Source: an uncultured Bacilli bacterium
GTDB taxonomy: Bacteria > Bacillota_I > Bacilli_A > RF39 > UBA660
Assembly: GCA_905235875.1 (NCBI GenBank)
Contig: CAJONL010000082.1
Location: forward strand, 1 to 19,450
Length of the DNA: 19,450 bases
Direction: 5' to 3'
In this document: piece by piece, positions 1 through 6,819 of the stretch
Numbering within the stretch: position 1 is the stretch's first letter
Layout of the letters: each line of letters begins with the position of its first letter
Translations under genes and position numbers: made by a program
The notes under the pieces: model-generated
Database searches by the model: none
Seen by the model: only the letters and a program-made list of their open reading frames with translations
What the model was told of the DNA's origin: nothing

Positions 1-715
1 AATCACTACCACTAATATAGAAGAATGGTACATTTGCTTCTCCAGCAACAGCTCTGGCAAGTAATGTTTTTCCTGTTCCCGGAGGACCTACTAATAATAC
101 TCCTTTTGGTATTCTGGCACCTAATTTTTGGAATTTCTTTGGATTTTTTAAGAAATCTATTAGTTCTTTAACTTCGTATTTTTCCTCTTCAAGTCCTGCA
201 ACATTATCAAATGTTACTTTATCTTTATCAGAATGAAGTTTAGCTTTACTTTTGCCAAAATCAAAAGATTTACTAGCACCTCCAACCTGCCTAGTTAGAA
301 AATAGAAAGCTACTCCAACAAATAAAACAAATGGTAAAACATTAATTAATAAAGTAAAAATTGAACTACTTTCTGGATCTTTATTAACATCTATTTTTAG
401 CCCCTTATTTGTTTTGCTAACTGCTAATATTTCAGATACTACAGTATCTGTATAAGGAACTTTTAATTTAAATTCCTCAGCTTTTGAGCTTTTATTATAT
501 TTTCCTTCAATATTATATATAGAAGCACTTTGTTTAGGTGTAATTTTAAGTTCTGTAACTGTACCATTATTAAGTTCACTAATAAACTCATTATAAGTAA
601 ATTCTTTAGGCTTTGCACTCATTGAATTAACAATAAATATTACTGCTATAAAAAAGCAAATTATAAAACCATAAGAAACTAAATTATTCTTTAAATTTTT
701 ATTTTTAGGTCTCAA
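1..715 (-). CDS. ftsH: FtsH, membrane AAA+ zinc metalloprotease (N-terminal part, cut by window edge)
   Basis: This is the first 238 codons of the membrane-anchored ATP-dependent protease that degrades misfolded membrane proteins and short-lived regulators. There is a first membrane segment at about residues 13-31, an extracytoplasmic domain at 35-115, a second membrane segment at about 118-140, and then the start of the AAA+ domain with Walker A GPPGTGKT at 210-217, followed by the family motif ISGSD. The AAA second half and the protease domain (HEXXH) lie outside the window. No in-frame ATG precedes the first membrane segment. A TTG at 715 follows a good ribosome binding site (AAAGGAGTGA, 8 nt away), so TTG is chosen as the start. 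That site overlaps the tilS stop codon, so the two genes are probably cotranscribed. In B. subtilis hprT lies between tilS and ftsH; it is absent here. Confidence 0.95.
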   Translation of the reverse strand, partial: MRPKNKNLKNNLVSYGFIICFFIAVIFIVNSMSAKPKEFTYNEFISELNNGTVTELKITPKQSASIYNIEGKYNKSSKAEEFKLKVPYTDTVVSEILAVSKTNKGLKIDVNKDPESSSIFTLLINVLPFVLFVGVAFYFLTRQVGGASKSFDFGKSKAKLHSDKDKVTFDNVAGLEEEKYEVKELIDFLKNPKKFQKLGARIPKGVLLVGPPGTGKTLLARAVAGEANVPFFYISGSD

Positions 716-729
716 AAAAATCACTCCTT

Positions 730-2049
730 TTAATAATACTTTAATATTATATCACAGCTTTTTCCTTTTGGAACATCAAACTTAGATTTTTTTAATCCAG
801 GAAGCCATACTACCTTACCAGTTGAATCAGTTACGATAGGCCATAAATCTCTCTGTCTTAATGGAATTTTTGAATCTATAAATATATCCTTAATTTTTTT
901 AGTACCATTTAGCCCTTTTACTTGCATTTTATCCCCATAGTTTCTAGTTCTAATTATTAAAGGAAGTTCAATATCCTTAAAATTTAACCTACAACAATAA
1001 TTAGAATTATTAGAAGTTTCGTCTATTTTCTTAATATTCTTACCATTAGGAAGGTTTGCATAATCAGATAATTCAATTTCATAAGAATCAATTAGTTCTG
1101 TATCACGCTCAAAATGAACATATCCATAACTTTTTATAACCTTTACTTCATTAGGCAAATAAATTACAGCATTTGCTTTTCTAGAATTAATTAATTCTTT
1201 AATCAAATCAGTATGAGTATCTGAAATTAAAATCAAATCATCTTCATAATACTCTTCTAAAATTTTATTTAAAATACCATTTTGAACGACACTATCTATA
1301 CTTTTAAACTTTAATACATCTATTTTTTTATCACTATATACTTCTTTTATTACTTCACTTTCCACTTTATCTAAGTAATTACTACATGCTTCAAGAATTT
1401 TACTATATTTTAAAAACTTCAAGTGAACGTTTTTATCTTCTTCTTTCAAGAACGGTAAAACAGTTTTTCTATATCTATTACGAGTATATTTATCAGAATA
1501 ATTTGATTTATCAACAGCATAGTTAATATTGTTTTTATTGCAATATTCTTCAATTTCAGCTTTAGTTAAAAGAACAAGTGGTCTTAAAATTGTATATCCA
1601 TTTTTCATAACTTTTTCACTGAAACCAGAATATCCTCTTAAAGTAGACCCTCTTACTATACGCATTAAAATAGTTTCAACTAAATCATCGCCATGATGAG
1701 CAGTAACCAAGTACTTAGCATCATATTTTTTAACAAGAGATTCAAAAAAATTATATCTTATATTACGTGCTTCATTATGAAAATTATCATCACCATAATT
1801 AGTAATACTCATTTTTTCAAAAGTTATTTTCTTTTTATTACAAAAGCTTTCTAGCCAAACTTCTTCTTCATCACTTTCTCGTCTTTGTTTATGATTAACA
1901 TGTGCACATATAATTTTTATGTCTTTTTCTTTTTTTACCTTTAATAGCAAATCAAAAAGTGCCATGGAATCAGGCCCTCCTGAACATCCTAATACAATAG
2001 CATCATTATCATTTAAAGTTTTCACTAAATTATTATAAACTTCTTTCAT
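730..2049 (-). CDS. tilS: tRNA(Ile)-lysidine synthetase TilS
   Basis: TilS modifies C34 of the CAU-anticodon tRNA-Ile to lysidine with ATP and lysine, so that it reads AUA instead of AUG; it is essential in most bacteria and acts in the cytoplasm. The 439-residue protein has the N-type ATP pyrophosphatase loop SGGPDS at residues 23-28, the HVNH motif near 50, and HHGDDLVET near 118. The C-terminal TilS domain ([20 protein letters not shown], then the IVW..G pattern) covers about the last 75 residues. Length is normal for the family. The start ATG has only a modest ribosome binding site (GGTGATGGT). A terminator ends the upstream divIC transcript, and an extended -10 element lies just upstream of tilS, so it may start its own transcript with ftsH. 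AUA codons are abundant in such AT-rich genomes, which fits a strong need for this enzyme. Confidence 0.95.
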   Translation of the reverse strand: MKEVYNNLVKTLNDNDAIVLGCSGGPDSMALFDLLLKVKKEKDIKIICAHVNHKQRRESDEEEVWLESFCNKKKITFEKMSITNYGDDNFHNEARNIRYNFFESLVKKYDAKYLVTAHHGDDLVETILMRIVRGSTLRGYSGFSEKVMKNGYTILRPLVLLTKAEIEEYCNKNNINYAVDKSNYSDKYTRNRYRKTVLPFLKEEDKNVHLKFLKYSKILEACSNYLDKVESEVIKEVYSDKKIDVLKFKSIDSVVQNGILNKILEEYYEDDLILISDTHTDLIKELINSRKANAVIYLPNEVKVIKSYGYVHFERDTELIDSYEIELSDYANLPNGKNIKKIDETSNNSNYCCRLNFKDIELPLIIRTRNYGDKMQVKGLNGTKKIKDIFIDSKIPLRQRDLWPIVTDSTGKVVWLPGLKKSKFDVPKGKSCDIILKYY

Positions 2050-2068
2050 ACCATCACCACTCAGAGTT

Positions 2069-2077
2069 ATTATAACA
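2069..2077 (-). promoter_or_regulatory. possible extended -10 promoter for tilS-ftsH
   Basis: The minus strand shows TGTTATAAT (TG one base before a perfect TATAAT), placed between the divIC terminator and the tilS start codon. No clear -35 hexamer is seen at the right distance, so the call rests on the extended -10 alone. Confidence 0.35.
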
Positions 2078-2086
2078 ATATATATT

Positions 2087-2110
2087 AAAAAAAGAAAGAT
2101 TAACTTTCTT
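2087..2110 (-). terminator. intrinsic terminator of divIC
   Basis: On the minus strand a 7-bp stem (AAGAAAG / CTTTCTT, loop of 5) overlaps the divIC stop codon and is followed directly by a run of seven Ts. This is a standard rho-independent terminator layout. Confidence 0.8.
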
Positions 2111-2408
2111 ATTTCATTCTTATAATAAACTCATCTCTTCCAGAATATAAAAACTTTTCTCTAGCATATTTCCCTACATACTCTGGATCCTTTAATTTAT
2201 TTACTTCAGACTTTAATACATCTTCTTCATCCTTTAAACTAACAAGTTCTGAAGAAAGTTCCTTAGTTTCTATTTTCTTTTGATGAACTTCTTTGAATAT
2301 AGAACCAATGTAATATATAGCAGAAATATTAATAACTAAACATAAAATAGTAACAAAAAATATTCTTCGTCTTCTTTTTATTTTATTTTTTTTATTAATG
2401 TTAGCCAT
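2109..2408 (-). CDS. divIC: DivIC/FtsB-family cell division protein
   Basis: Small bitopic divisome protein, 99 residues. A basic N-terminus (KKNKIKRRRR) is followed by one membrane segment (about residues 17-36), then a leucine-zipper-like coiled coil (about 40-75), then the family signature LKDPEYVGKYAREKF near the C-terminus. Such proteins form a complex with FtsL and DivIB (FtsQ) at the division septum. The start at 2408 was chosen over an in-frame codon at 2444 because AGGTGGTG stands at the right distance and because a good promoter candidate would start transcription at about 2428, downstream of the longer version. In B. subtilis the gene is in the same neighbourhood (yabP-yabQ-divIC), but yabR and spoIIE, which follow there, are missing here. 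Confidence 0.88.
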   Translation of the reverse strand: MANINKKNKIKRRRRIFFVTILCLVINISAIYYIGSIFKEVHQKKIETKELSSELVSLKDEEDVLKSEVNKLKDPEYVGKYAREKFLYSGRDEFIIRMK

Positions 2409-2434
2409 TATATCACCACCTATTCTATAAAGTA

Positions 2435-2463
2435 ATGATAGCAAATAAATTTAAAAATTACAA
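2435..2463 (-). promoter_or_regulatory. sigma-A type promoter for divIC
   Basis: Minus strand: -35 TTGTAA (2463-2458), 17-nt spacer, -10 TATCAT (2440-2435) preceded by TG (extended -10). Predicted transcription start is about 20 nt before the divIC ATG, leaving just enough room for the ribosome binding site. Confidence 0.55.
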
Positions 2464-2504
2464 TTAATTAAGTAAATCAAATTACTAAAATTTAAAACTT
2501 TACA

Positions 2505-2762
2505 TTATTTTAATAACGTATAATAATTAAGTATAAAACCTACAAATAAGAAAAATACATAATAAATGTTTAATATCCCTCTATTTATTGTTACTAAAAG
2601 TATAAAAAACAAAGAACTCATAATAAAATTAAAAACTATCGTTAGGACAAAAGAAAACTTATAATATAAAAAGTATTTTTTAAACCTAAAAAAAACTAGG
2701 GAATAAATGAATCCATAAATAATACAAAATAAGGCTGAAAAAATTTGGTTACTTAAATTCAT
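2505..2762 (-). CDS. yabQ: YabQ-like small membrane protein (spore cortex family)
   Basis: An 85-residue, strongly hydrophobic protein with about three membrane segments (roughly residues 6-25, 35-58, 63-84). Sequence likeness to YabQ is moderate: the stretch NRGILNIYYVFFLFVGFILNY resembles the YabQ C-terminal half, where a (N/G)-G-E-x-R-x-Y pattern precedes a glycine-bearing last helix. Position is the stronger argument: it follows yabP with a 4-bp ATGA overlap and precedes divIC, as in endospore formers. In B. subtilis YabQ is made in the mother cell under sigma-E, localises to the forespore membrane and is needed for cortex formation. It is shorter than typical YabQ proteins, so it may be trimmed or diverged. 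If it is not YabQ, it is an unassigned membrane protein. Confidence 0.65.
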   Translation of the reverse strand: MNLSNQIFSALFCIIYGFIYSLVFFRFKKYFLYYKFSFVLTIVFNFIMSSLFFILLVTINRGILNIYYVFFLFVGFILNYYTLLK

Positions 2763-3046
2763 TTAAACAGTTTATCTAAAAAAGAAGATTTCTTTTTTCC
2801 TTTTAAGTTTTCAAAGTAAGATAAATTATCAAAATTACCTTTAATAACAAGTATTCCATCTTTAGTATCAAGCTTTAATATTTCAAGTTCGCTTCCTTTT
2901 ATTGCTAAATAACCCATACTAGTATCAATTAAAAACTCTTCTTCATCAAAACTTTCAATTTTGTTTACTCCTGTAATATTTATTAATTTTCTTTCATTGA
3001 TTGTAATACCATGATTAAAACTTGTTCTTTCTGTATATTTTTCCAT
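2759..3046 (-). CDS. yabP: sporulation protein YabP
   Basis: A 95-residue protein with clear YabP family character: INITGVNKIESFDEEEFLID, then TSMGYLAIKGSEL, then LDTKDGILVIKG, and a lysine-rich tail ending FLDKLFK. YabP works with YabQ in cortex assembly around the developing spore in B. subtilis; the protein is related to YqfC. The start at 3046 is chosen because GGAGG lies 6 nt upstream; an in-frame ATG at 3052 is too close to that site, and a still longer version would begin inside the spoVG terminator. The stop overlaps the yabQ start by four bases, so translation is coupled. A sigma-E-like promoter is visible upstream. The presence of this gene argues that the organism, or a recent ancestor, forms spores. 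Confidence 0.9.
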   Translation of the reverse strand: MEKYTERTSFNHGITINERKLINITGVNKIESFDEEEFLIDTSMGYLAIKGSELEILKLDTKDGILVIKGNFDNLSYFENLKGKKKSSFLDKLFK

Positions 3047-3062
3047 AATCATCCTCCGATAA

Positions 3063-3091
3063 AATATATGAATAACAATATAAAAATATAC
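3063..3091 (-). promoter_or_regulatory. possible sigma-E type promoter for yabP-yabQ
   Basis: Minus strand: GTATATT (3091-3085), 14-nt spacer, CATATATT (3070-3063). This resembles the mother-cell sigma-E consensus (GKMATATT ... CATACAMT) with correct spacing, sits just after the spoVG terminator and would start transcription about 10-20 nt before yabP. AT-rich sequence makes chance matches fairly likely. Confidence 0.35.
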
Positions 3092-3093
3092 AT

Positions 3094-3116
3094 AAAAAAA
3101 CACCAAAAGGTGTTAA
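3094..3116 (-). terminator. intrinsic terminator of spoVG
   Basis: Minus strand: perfect 6-bp stem AACACC / GGTGTT with TTTT loop, followed by a T tract. It begins four bases beyond the spoVG stop codon and separates spoVG from yabP. Confidence 0.9.
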
Positions 3117-3119
3117 ATT

Positions 3120-3380
3120 CTATTCCTCAGCAGAATTATATGCTTCTAAAATAGCTTCTTCAAATACAGTACGTGTTTCTGGATTAATAGGATGAGCGAT
3201 ATCGCGGTATGTTCCAGCTGGAGTTTTTTTACTAGGCATAGCTATAAATAATCCATTTTCACCTTCGATAATACGAATATCGTGTACTGCAAAGCAATCA
3301 TCTATTAAAACAGATGCAATACCTTTCATACGAGAACCATCCTTTTCAATCTTACGTACATTTACTGATGTAATTTTCAT
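3120..3380 (-). CDS. spoVG: SpoVG, RNA/DNA-binding regulator
   Basis: An 86-residue protein carrying the whole SpoVG pattern: [11 protein letters not shown] at the start, then [39 protein letters not shown] and a short acidic tail. SpoVG is a small dimeric nucleic-acid-binding protein; in B. subtilis it affects septum placement at sporulation, and in staphylococci and listeriae it controls virulence, cell wall and metabolism genes. It is found in non-sporulating bacteria too, so alone it does not prove sporulation. A strong ribosome binding site (AAGGAGGATT) precedes the ATG. It appears monocistronic, with its own sigma-A promoter and a terminator directly after the stop. Confidence 0.97.
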   Translation of the reverse strand: MKITSVNVRKIEKDGSRMKGIASVLIDDCFAVHDIRIIEGENGLFIAMPSKKTPAGTYRDIAHPINPETRTVFEEAILEAYNSAEE

Positions 3381-3421
3381 CTTAAATCCTCCTTCAAAAG
3401 CAATTTGCTTTCTAATACAAT

Positions 3422-3449
3422 TTTATATTAAATAAACTTAAAAAGTCAA
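3422..3449 (-). promoter_or_regulatory. sigma-A promoter of spoVG
   Basis: Minus strand: -35 TTGACT (3449-3444), 16-nt spacer, -10 TATAAA (3427-3422). It lies about 45 nt upstream of the spoVG start. A 7-bp inverted repeat (AAAGCAA / TTGCTTT, about 3397-3411) falls in the short leader just before the ribosome binding site. Confidence 0.6.
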
Positions 3450-3544
3450 TAGATTTTGTAAGTTTTATAAGGTTTTTACCATTTTTTCCCACAATCAATT
3501 ATATATTTACATTATTTTTTTACGTAAATAAAGTGCAAAGAAAA

Positions 3545-4297
3545 CTATTGTATATCAATGTTAAACAATTGTTTAACATTATCAGTTGTTACTTTTTCTA
3601 TTTTCTCTATCGGAATATTTAAATATTCACTAATAAACTCTGCTATAACTATTATATTTTTTGGTTCATTCTTAGAACCTCTAAATGGTGATAAATAAGG
3701 AGAATCAGTTTCTAACACAATATTATTTATGCCAATTTCTTTTAAAACATCCTTTAATTTACTATTTTTAAAAGTAACAACACCACCAATTCCTAGGAAA
3801 TAACCCAAAGAAATGTATTGTTTAGCTGTTTCATTACTTCCAGAAAAACAATGAATAACACCTTTTAATTTATAATTTTTTAAAATATTATAGGTATCTA
3901 AAAAAGCATCTCTTGTATGTATAACCACTGGAAGATTATACTTAGTCGCTAAATCAAGTTGTCTTTTAAATAATTCAATTTGTTTATTCCTATCATCTTT
4001 ACCATAATGATAGTCTAACCCTATTTCACCAATAGCTACTACTTTTTTATTATTAAGTAAAAGCTCTAAGTTTTTATAGTCGTCCTCCTTAACATCATTG
4101 CATACTTCAGGATGATATCCACAAGAAAAGAAAATATTATCAAAATCTTTAAACTTTTCAATATTCAAAAAATTATCACTTAAATCAGACCCTGAAGCAA
4201 TCATATAATGAACTTTTACCTTTCTTGCAGCATCCACAAGTTCTTTTATTTCATTTTTATCATTACCATCAAAATGAAAATGTGTATCAACTAACAT
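3545..4297 (-). CDS. tatD: TatD-family metal-dependent hydrolase (DNase)
   Basis: A 250-residue TIM-barrel metallo-hydrolase of the amidohydrolase superfamily. Metal ligands expected for TatD are all visible: D4-x-H6-x-H8 at the start, E91 in GEIGLDYH, H127 in VVIHTRDA, H149 in VIHCFSG and D198 in ETDSPYLSP. Family members act as 3'-5' exonucleases, with roles proposed in repair of oxidised DNA. The ATG at 4297 is preferred because AAGGTG lies about 7 nt upstream; a longer version would need a TTG start with no ribosome binding site. It follows metG by about 40 nt with no terminator between, so it is probably in the T-box-controlled metG transcript, the same pairing as in B. subtilis. A 24-bp perfect palindrome lies in its last codons. 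Confidence 0.95.
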   Translation of the reverse strand: MLVDTHFHFDGNDKNEIKELVDAARKVKVHYMIASGSDLSDNFLNIEKFKDFDNIFFSCGYHPEVCNDVKEDDYKNLELLLNNKKVVAIGEIGLDYHYGKDDRNKQIELFKRQLDLATKYNLPVVIHTRDAFLDTYNILKNYKLKGVIHCFSGSNETAKQYISLGYFLGIGGVVTFKNSKLKDVLKEIGINNIVLETDSPYLSPFRGSKNEPKNIIVIAEFISEYLNIPIEKIEKVTTDNVKQLFNIDIQ

Positions 4298-4339
4298 ATA
4301 AAACACCTTCAAACTATATATAAATTAAATCAATAATCT

Positions 4340-5860
4340 CTATTTTTCTACTATTCTTTCAAATAACACACTTGGTGCATTTACTTTAAATAATGAAAAG
4401 TATCCAAATTTTTCAATACTAGAATAACTATTATCACTAGTACCAATTTGCTTAAATATTCTTTCTGTAGTACTAGGTATAAATGGAATAAGTAAAATTG
4501 TACAAATTCTTATTGCTTCAAGTAAATTATATAAAACAGTTTCTAATCTCTCTAAATTATTTTCTTTATATAAAATCCAAGGTGTTGTATCATCTATATA
4601 TTTATTTGATTTTCTAAGAACTTCAAATATTTCAGATAAAGCACCACCTACTTCATAAGTTTTCATCTTTTTAGCAACTTTATCTTTTAAACTAGATACT
4701 GCATTAATAAATTGCTCATCTTCAGAATAACTATTCTTATTTGTGACAGTTCCATGAAAATATTTATTAGTCATTGAAATAGTTCGATTAACAAGATTAC
4801 CTAAAGTGTTGGCCAAATCAGAATTAGTTCTACTTATTAATGCTTCCTCTGAAAAATTACCATCACTACCAAATGGAACTTCTCTTAGAGCAAAATATCT
4901 AATAGCATCAACTCCATATTTATCAATATATTCCCTTGGATCTTTATAGTTTCCTTTTGATTTGGATATCTTACCACCATCTATAATAAGCCACCCATGT
5001 CCAAATACTTGTTTTGGAAGAGGTAAATCTAAAGCCATTAAAATACAAGGCCATATAATAGCATGAAATCTAACAATTTCTTTTCCCACTAAATGTAGAT
5101 CACAAGGCCAAAATTTATTAAACTTTTCATCTATCTCATCCGGATATCCTAAAGAAGTAATATAATTCGTTAGAGCATCTATCCAAACGTAAATAACATG
5201 TTTTTTATCAAAATCAACAGGAATTCCCCAAGAAAAACTAGTTCTTGAAACACATAAATCTTGAAGCCCGGGTTTAATAAAATTATTTATCATTTCATTT
5301 TTTCTTGAAATAGGCAACAAAAAGTCAGGATTTTCCTCATAATATTTAACTAATCTATCAGCATACTTTGAAAGTTTAAAAAAATAAGCTTCTTCTTTAA
5401 TCAAATGTACTTCTCTTCCACAATCAGGACATTTACCATCTACAAGTTGTGACTGTGTCCAAAAAGATTCACATGGAGTACAATAAAGACCAGAATAATC
5501 ACCTTTATAAATATCCCCGTGTTCATATAATTTTTTAAATATTTTTTGAACTTTTTTTACATGATCTTCATCAGTTGTTCTAATAAAATAATCATAACTA
5601 ATATCTAATGACTTCCATAAATCTTTTGCATTATCAACTATTTTATCAACATATTCTTTTGGAGTAATACCAGCTTCTTTAGCTTTAAGTTCAATTTTTT
5701 GACCATGTTCATCTGAACCTGTTTGAAAATAAACATCATAACCTAAAAGTCTCTTATACCTTGCTATAGAATCAGCTATAATTGTAGTATAACAATGTCC
5801 AATATGAAAGTTTGCACTAGGATAATATATTGGAGTGCTAATATAAAAATTTTTATTCAT
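4340..5860 (-). CDS. metG: methionyl-tRNA synthetase
   Basis: A 506-residue class Ia synthetase that charges tRNA-Met for initiation and elongation. Signature HIGH is at residues 19-22 and the KMSKS loop is present as KISKS at 297-301. Four cysteines (127, 130, 144, 147) form one zinc knuckle. The anticodon-binding helical domain fills the rest. The protein stops at about 500 residues: the C-terminal Trbp111-like tRNA-binding and dimerisation domain of the longer B. subtilis type (about 660 residues) is absent, as in other short MetRS forms. The ATG at 5860 has AGGTGAT 6 nt upstream; an upstream in-frame GTG overlaps that site. Expression is controlled by the T-box leader directly upstream. 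Confidence 0.97.
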   Translation of the reverse strand: MNKNFYISTPIYYPSANFHIGHCYTTIIADSIARYKRLLGYDVYFQTGSDEHGQKIELKAKEAGITPKEYVDKIVDNAKDLWKSLDISYDYFIRTTDEDHVKKVQKIFKKLYEHGDIYKGDYSGLYCTPCESFWTQSQLVDGKCPDCGREVHLIKEEAYFFKLSKYADRLVKYYEENPDFLLPISRKNEMINNFIKPGLQDLCVSRTSFSWGIPVDFDKKHVIYVWIDALTNYITSLGYPDEIDEKFNKFWPCDLHLVGKEIVRFHAIIWPCILMALDLPLPKQVFGHGWLIIDGGKISKSKGNYKDPREYIDKYGVDAIRYFALREVPFGSDGNFSEEALISRTNSDLANTLGNLVNRTISMTNKYFHGTVTNKNSYSEDEQFINAVSSLKDKVAKKMKTYEVGGALSEIFEVLRKSNKYIDDTTPWILYKENNLERLETVLYNLLEAIRICTILLIPFIPSTTERIFKQIGTSDNSYSSIEKFGYFSLFKVNAPSVLFERIVEK

Positions 5861-5888
5861 TAAAATCACCTCATATTATTTAATATGA

Positions 5889-6097
5889 TAAAAAAAAGAA
5901 ATATTTCTAAGGACGAAATATTTCCGCGGTACCACCTTATTTACATATAAAATGTCTCAAACTGATAACGGCAAAAACCGGATTAATCTCTGCTCCAAAA
6001 ATCATACTCAGTAGATATAAATGTTTATTCTCACCAATCATAAACTCTCTAAAAATTACATTCTACTTACCCTTTTTTTCATCACATTTAATTAATA
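5889..6097 (-). promoter_or_regulatory. T-box leader riboswitch controlling metG
   Basis: Minus-strand leader of roughly 200 nt between a promoter and metG. The T-box core AGGTGGTACCGCGG is at 5937-5924. It runs into a perfect 10-bp terminator stem (GAAATATTTC at 5924-5915 and 5907-5898) followed by a T run at 5897-5891. Upstream, a stem I region holds AGAGAG and GGTGAGAA elements and a GGAGCAGAGA stretch typical of these leaders. The codon ATG at 6005-6003, just before GGAGC, is the likely specifier and agrees with the methionine enzyme downstream. Uncharged tRNA-Met would pair with specifier and T-box to favour the antiterminator and allow metG (and tatD) transcription. Confidence 0.93.
5891..5924 (-). 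terminator. conditional terminator of the metG T-box
   Basis: Perfect 10-bp inverted repeat GAAATATTTC, loop of seven, then a T tract. The 5' arm starts at the last base of the T-box sequence, so terminator and antiterminator compete. Confidence 0.9.
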
Positions 6098-6103
6098 AAA
6101 TAA

Positions 6104-6132
6104 ATTATATCACAAAAAAATAAACTATTCAA
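6104..6132 (-). promoter_or_regulatory. sigma-A promoter of the metG T-box leader
   Basis: Minus strand: -35 TTGAAT (6132-6127), 17-nt spacer, perfect -10 TATAAT (6109-6104). The -35 overlaps the last codons and stop of spoVT. Confidence 0.7.
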
Positions 6133-6652
6133 TATACTTTCCTAAAAATTTTGCTGCAATACTTCCTGTTTTAACAATAAAATCATTTATTTCTTCTTCA
6201 ATTGATAATATAATTACAGCTCCAATTGCGTCTCCATCAGAAATAATGGGAGCAATAACATAAGATACATTATTTAAAGTCTCATTTATTAAATCAATAT
6301 TTGTCTTCTCTAATGAATAACTAATTATTCTATTTTGAATAATATTATCCAAATAACTCGATATTCTCTTATCTTGATAGTTTTTCTTTAAACTACCAGA
6401 AATAGCAACAATCTTTTCCCTATCAGTTATTAAAACATTACCACCAATTTCTGAATAAATTGAATTCACATAATCTTTGTAAAAATCAGGTAATCCTACC
6501 ATTGGAGAATACTTTTGTAAAACTATATTTTCACTTTCTAAAAAAAATTGTAAATACTCACCATCTTTTATCCTAAGTGTCTTTCTAATTTCTTTAGGAA
6601 TAACAATTCTTCCTAAATCATCTATTCTTCTTACAACCCCAGTAGCCTTCAT
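6125..6652 (-). CDS. spoVT: SpoVT, AbrB-type transcription regulator with GAF domain
   Basis: A 175-residue protein, normal length for SpoVT. The N-terminal swapped-hairpin AbrB domain (residues 1-50) has the signature MKATGVVRRIDDLGRIVIPKE. The rest (about 55-175) fits the GAF-like ligand domain of SpoVT, which separates it from short AbrB/Abh proteins. In B. subtilis SpoVT is made late in the forespore and tunes the sigma-G regulon, affecting spore coat, resistance and germination. A ribosome binding site (GTGAGGT) precedes the ATG. It follows mfd and precedes metG here; in B. subtilis it also follows mfd. A short upstream gap carries a possible forespore promoter. Together with yabP it is the best evidence for a sporulation programme. 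Confidence 0.93.
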   Translation of the reverse strand: MKATGVVRRIDDLGRIVIPKEIRKTLRIKDGEYLQFFLESENIVLQKYSPMVGLPDFYKDYVNSIYSEIGGNVLITDREKIVAISGSLKKNYQDKRISSYLDNIIQNRIISYSLEKTNIDLINETLNNVSYVIAPIISDGDAIGAVIILSIEEEINDFIVKTGSIAAKFLGKYIE

Positions 6653-6715
6653 TTAGCAACCTCACTTTCACTATAGTTATTTATCTCCAAATTATTCAAA
6701 AATATTCCTAAATTT

Positions 6716-6745
6716 TAGTATGACATATATCCATTATAATATTAT
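6716..6745 (-). promoter_or_regulatory. possible forespore (sigma-G/F) promoter for spoVT
   Basis: Minus strand CATACTA (6722-6716) matches the -10 of forespore sigma factors, with an AT-rich TAATA element about 17 nt upstream as a weak -35. The start point would be roughly 55 nt before spoVT. A vegetative alternative (TATAAT about 10-15 nt further upstream) has no good -35. Tentative. Confidence 0.25.
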
Positions 6746-6790
6746 TAGTGCACTATTACTTATGGTAATTTTTTCCAATTAAATAAGCAT

Positions 6791-6819
6791 AAAAAAAGAA
6801 CTATAAAAGTTCCTTTAAT
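6791..6819 (-). terminator. intrinsic terminator of mfd
   Basis: Minus strand: about 9-bp stem (AAAGGAACT / AGTTCTTTT, one G-U pair) with TTTAT loop and a T run. The stem overlaps the last codons and stop of mfd. Confidence 0.8.

Noticed and set aside
3788..3801. AATTCCTAGGAAAT in tatD, similar to the Noc-type site
   Set aside because: Centre is CTAG instead of CCGG and symmetry is incomplete; it encodes the conserved GIGG turn of tatD, so probably coincidence.
5265..5278. Another CCCGGG, in metG
   Set aside because: Flanks (AAG / TTT) do not give the ATTT...AAAT symmetry; it encodes the conserved KPGLQD of MetRS.
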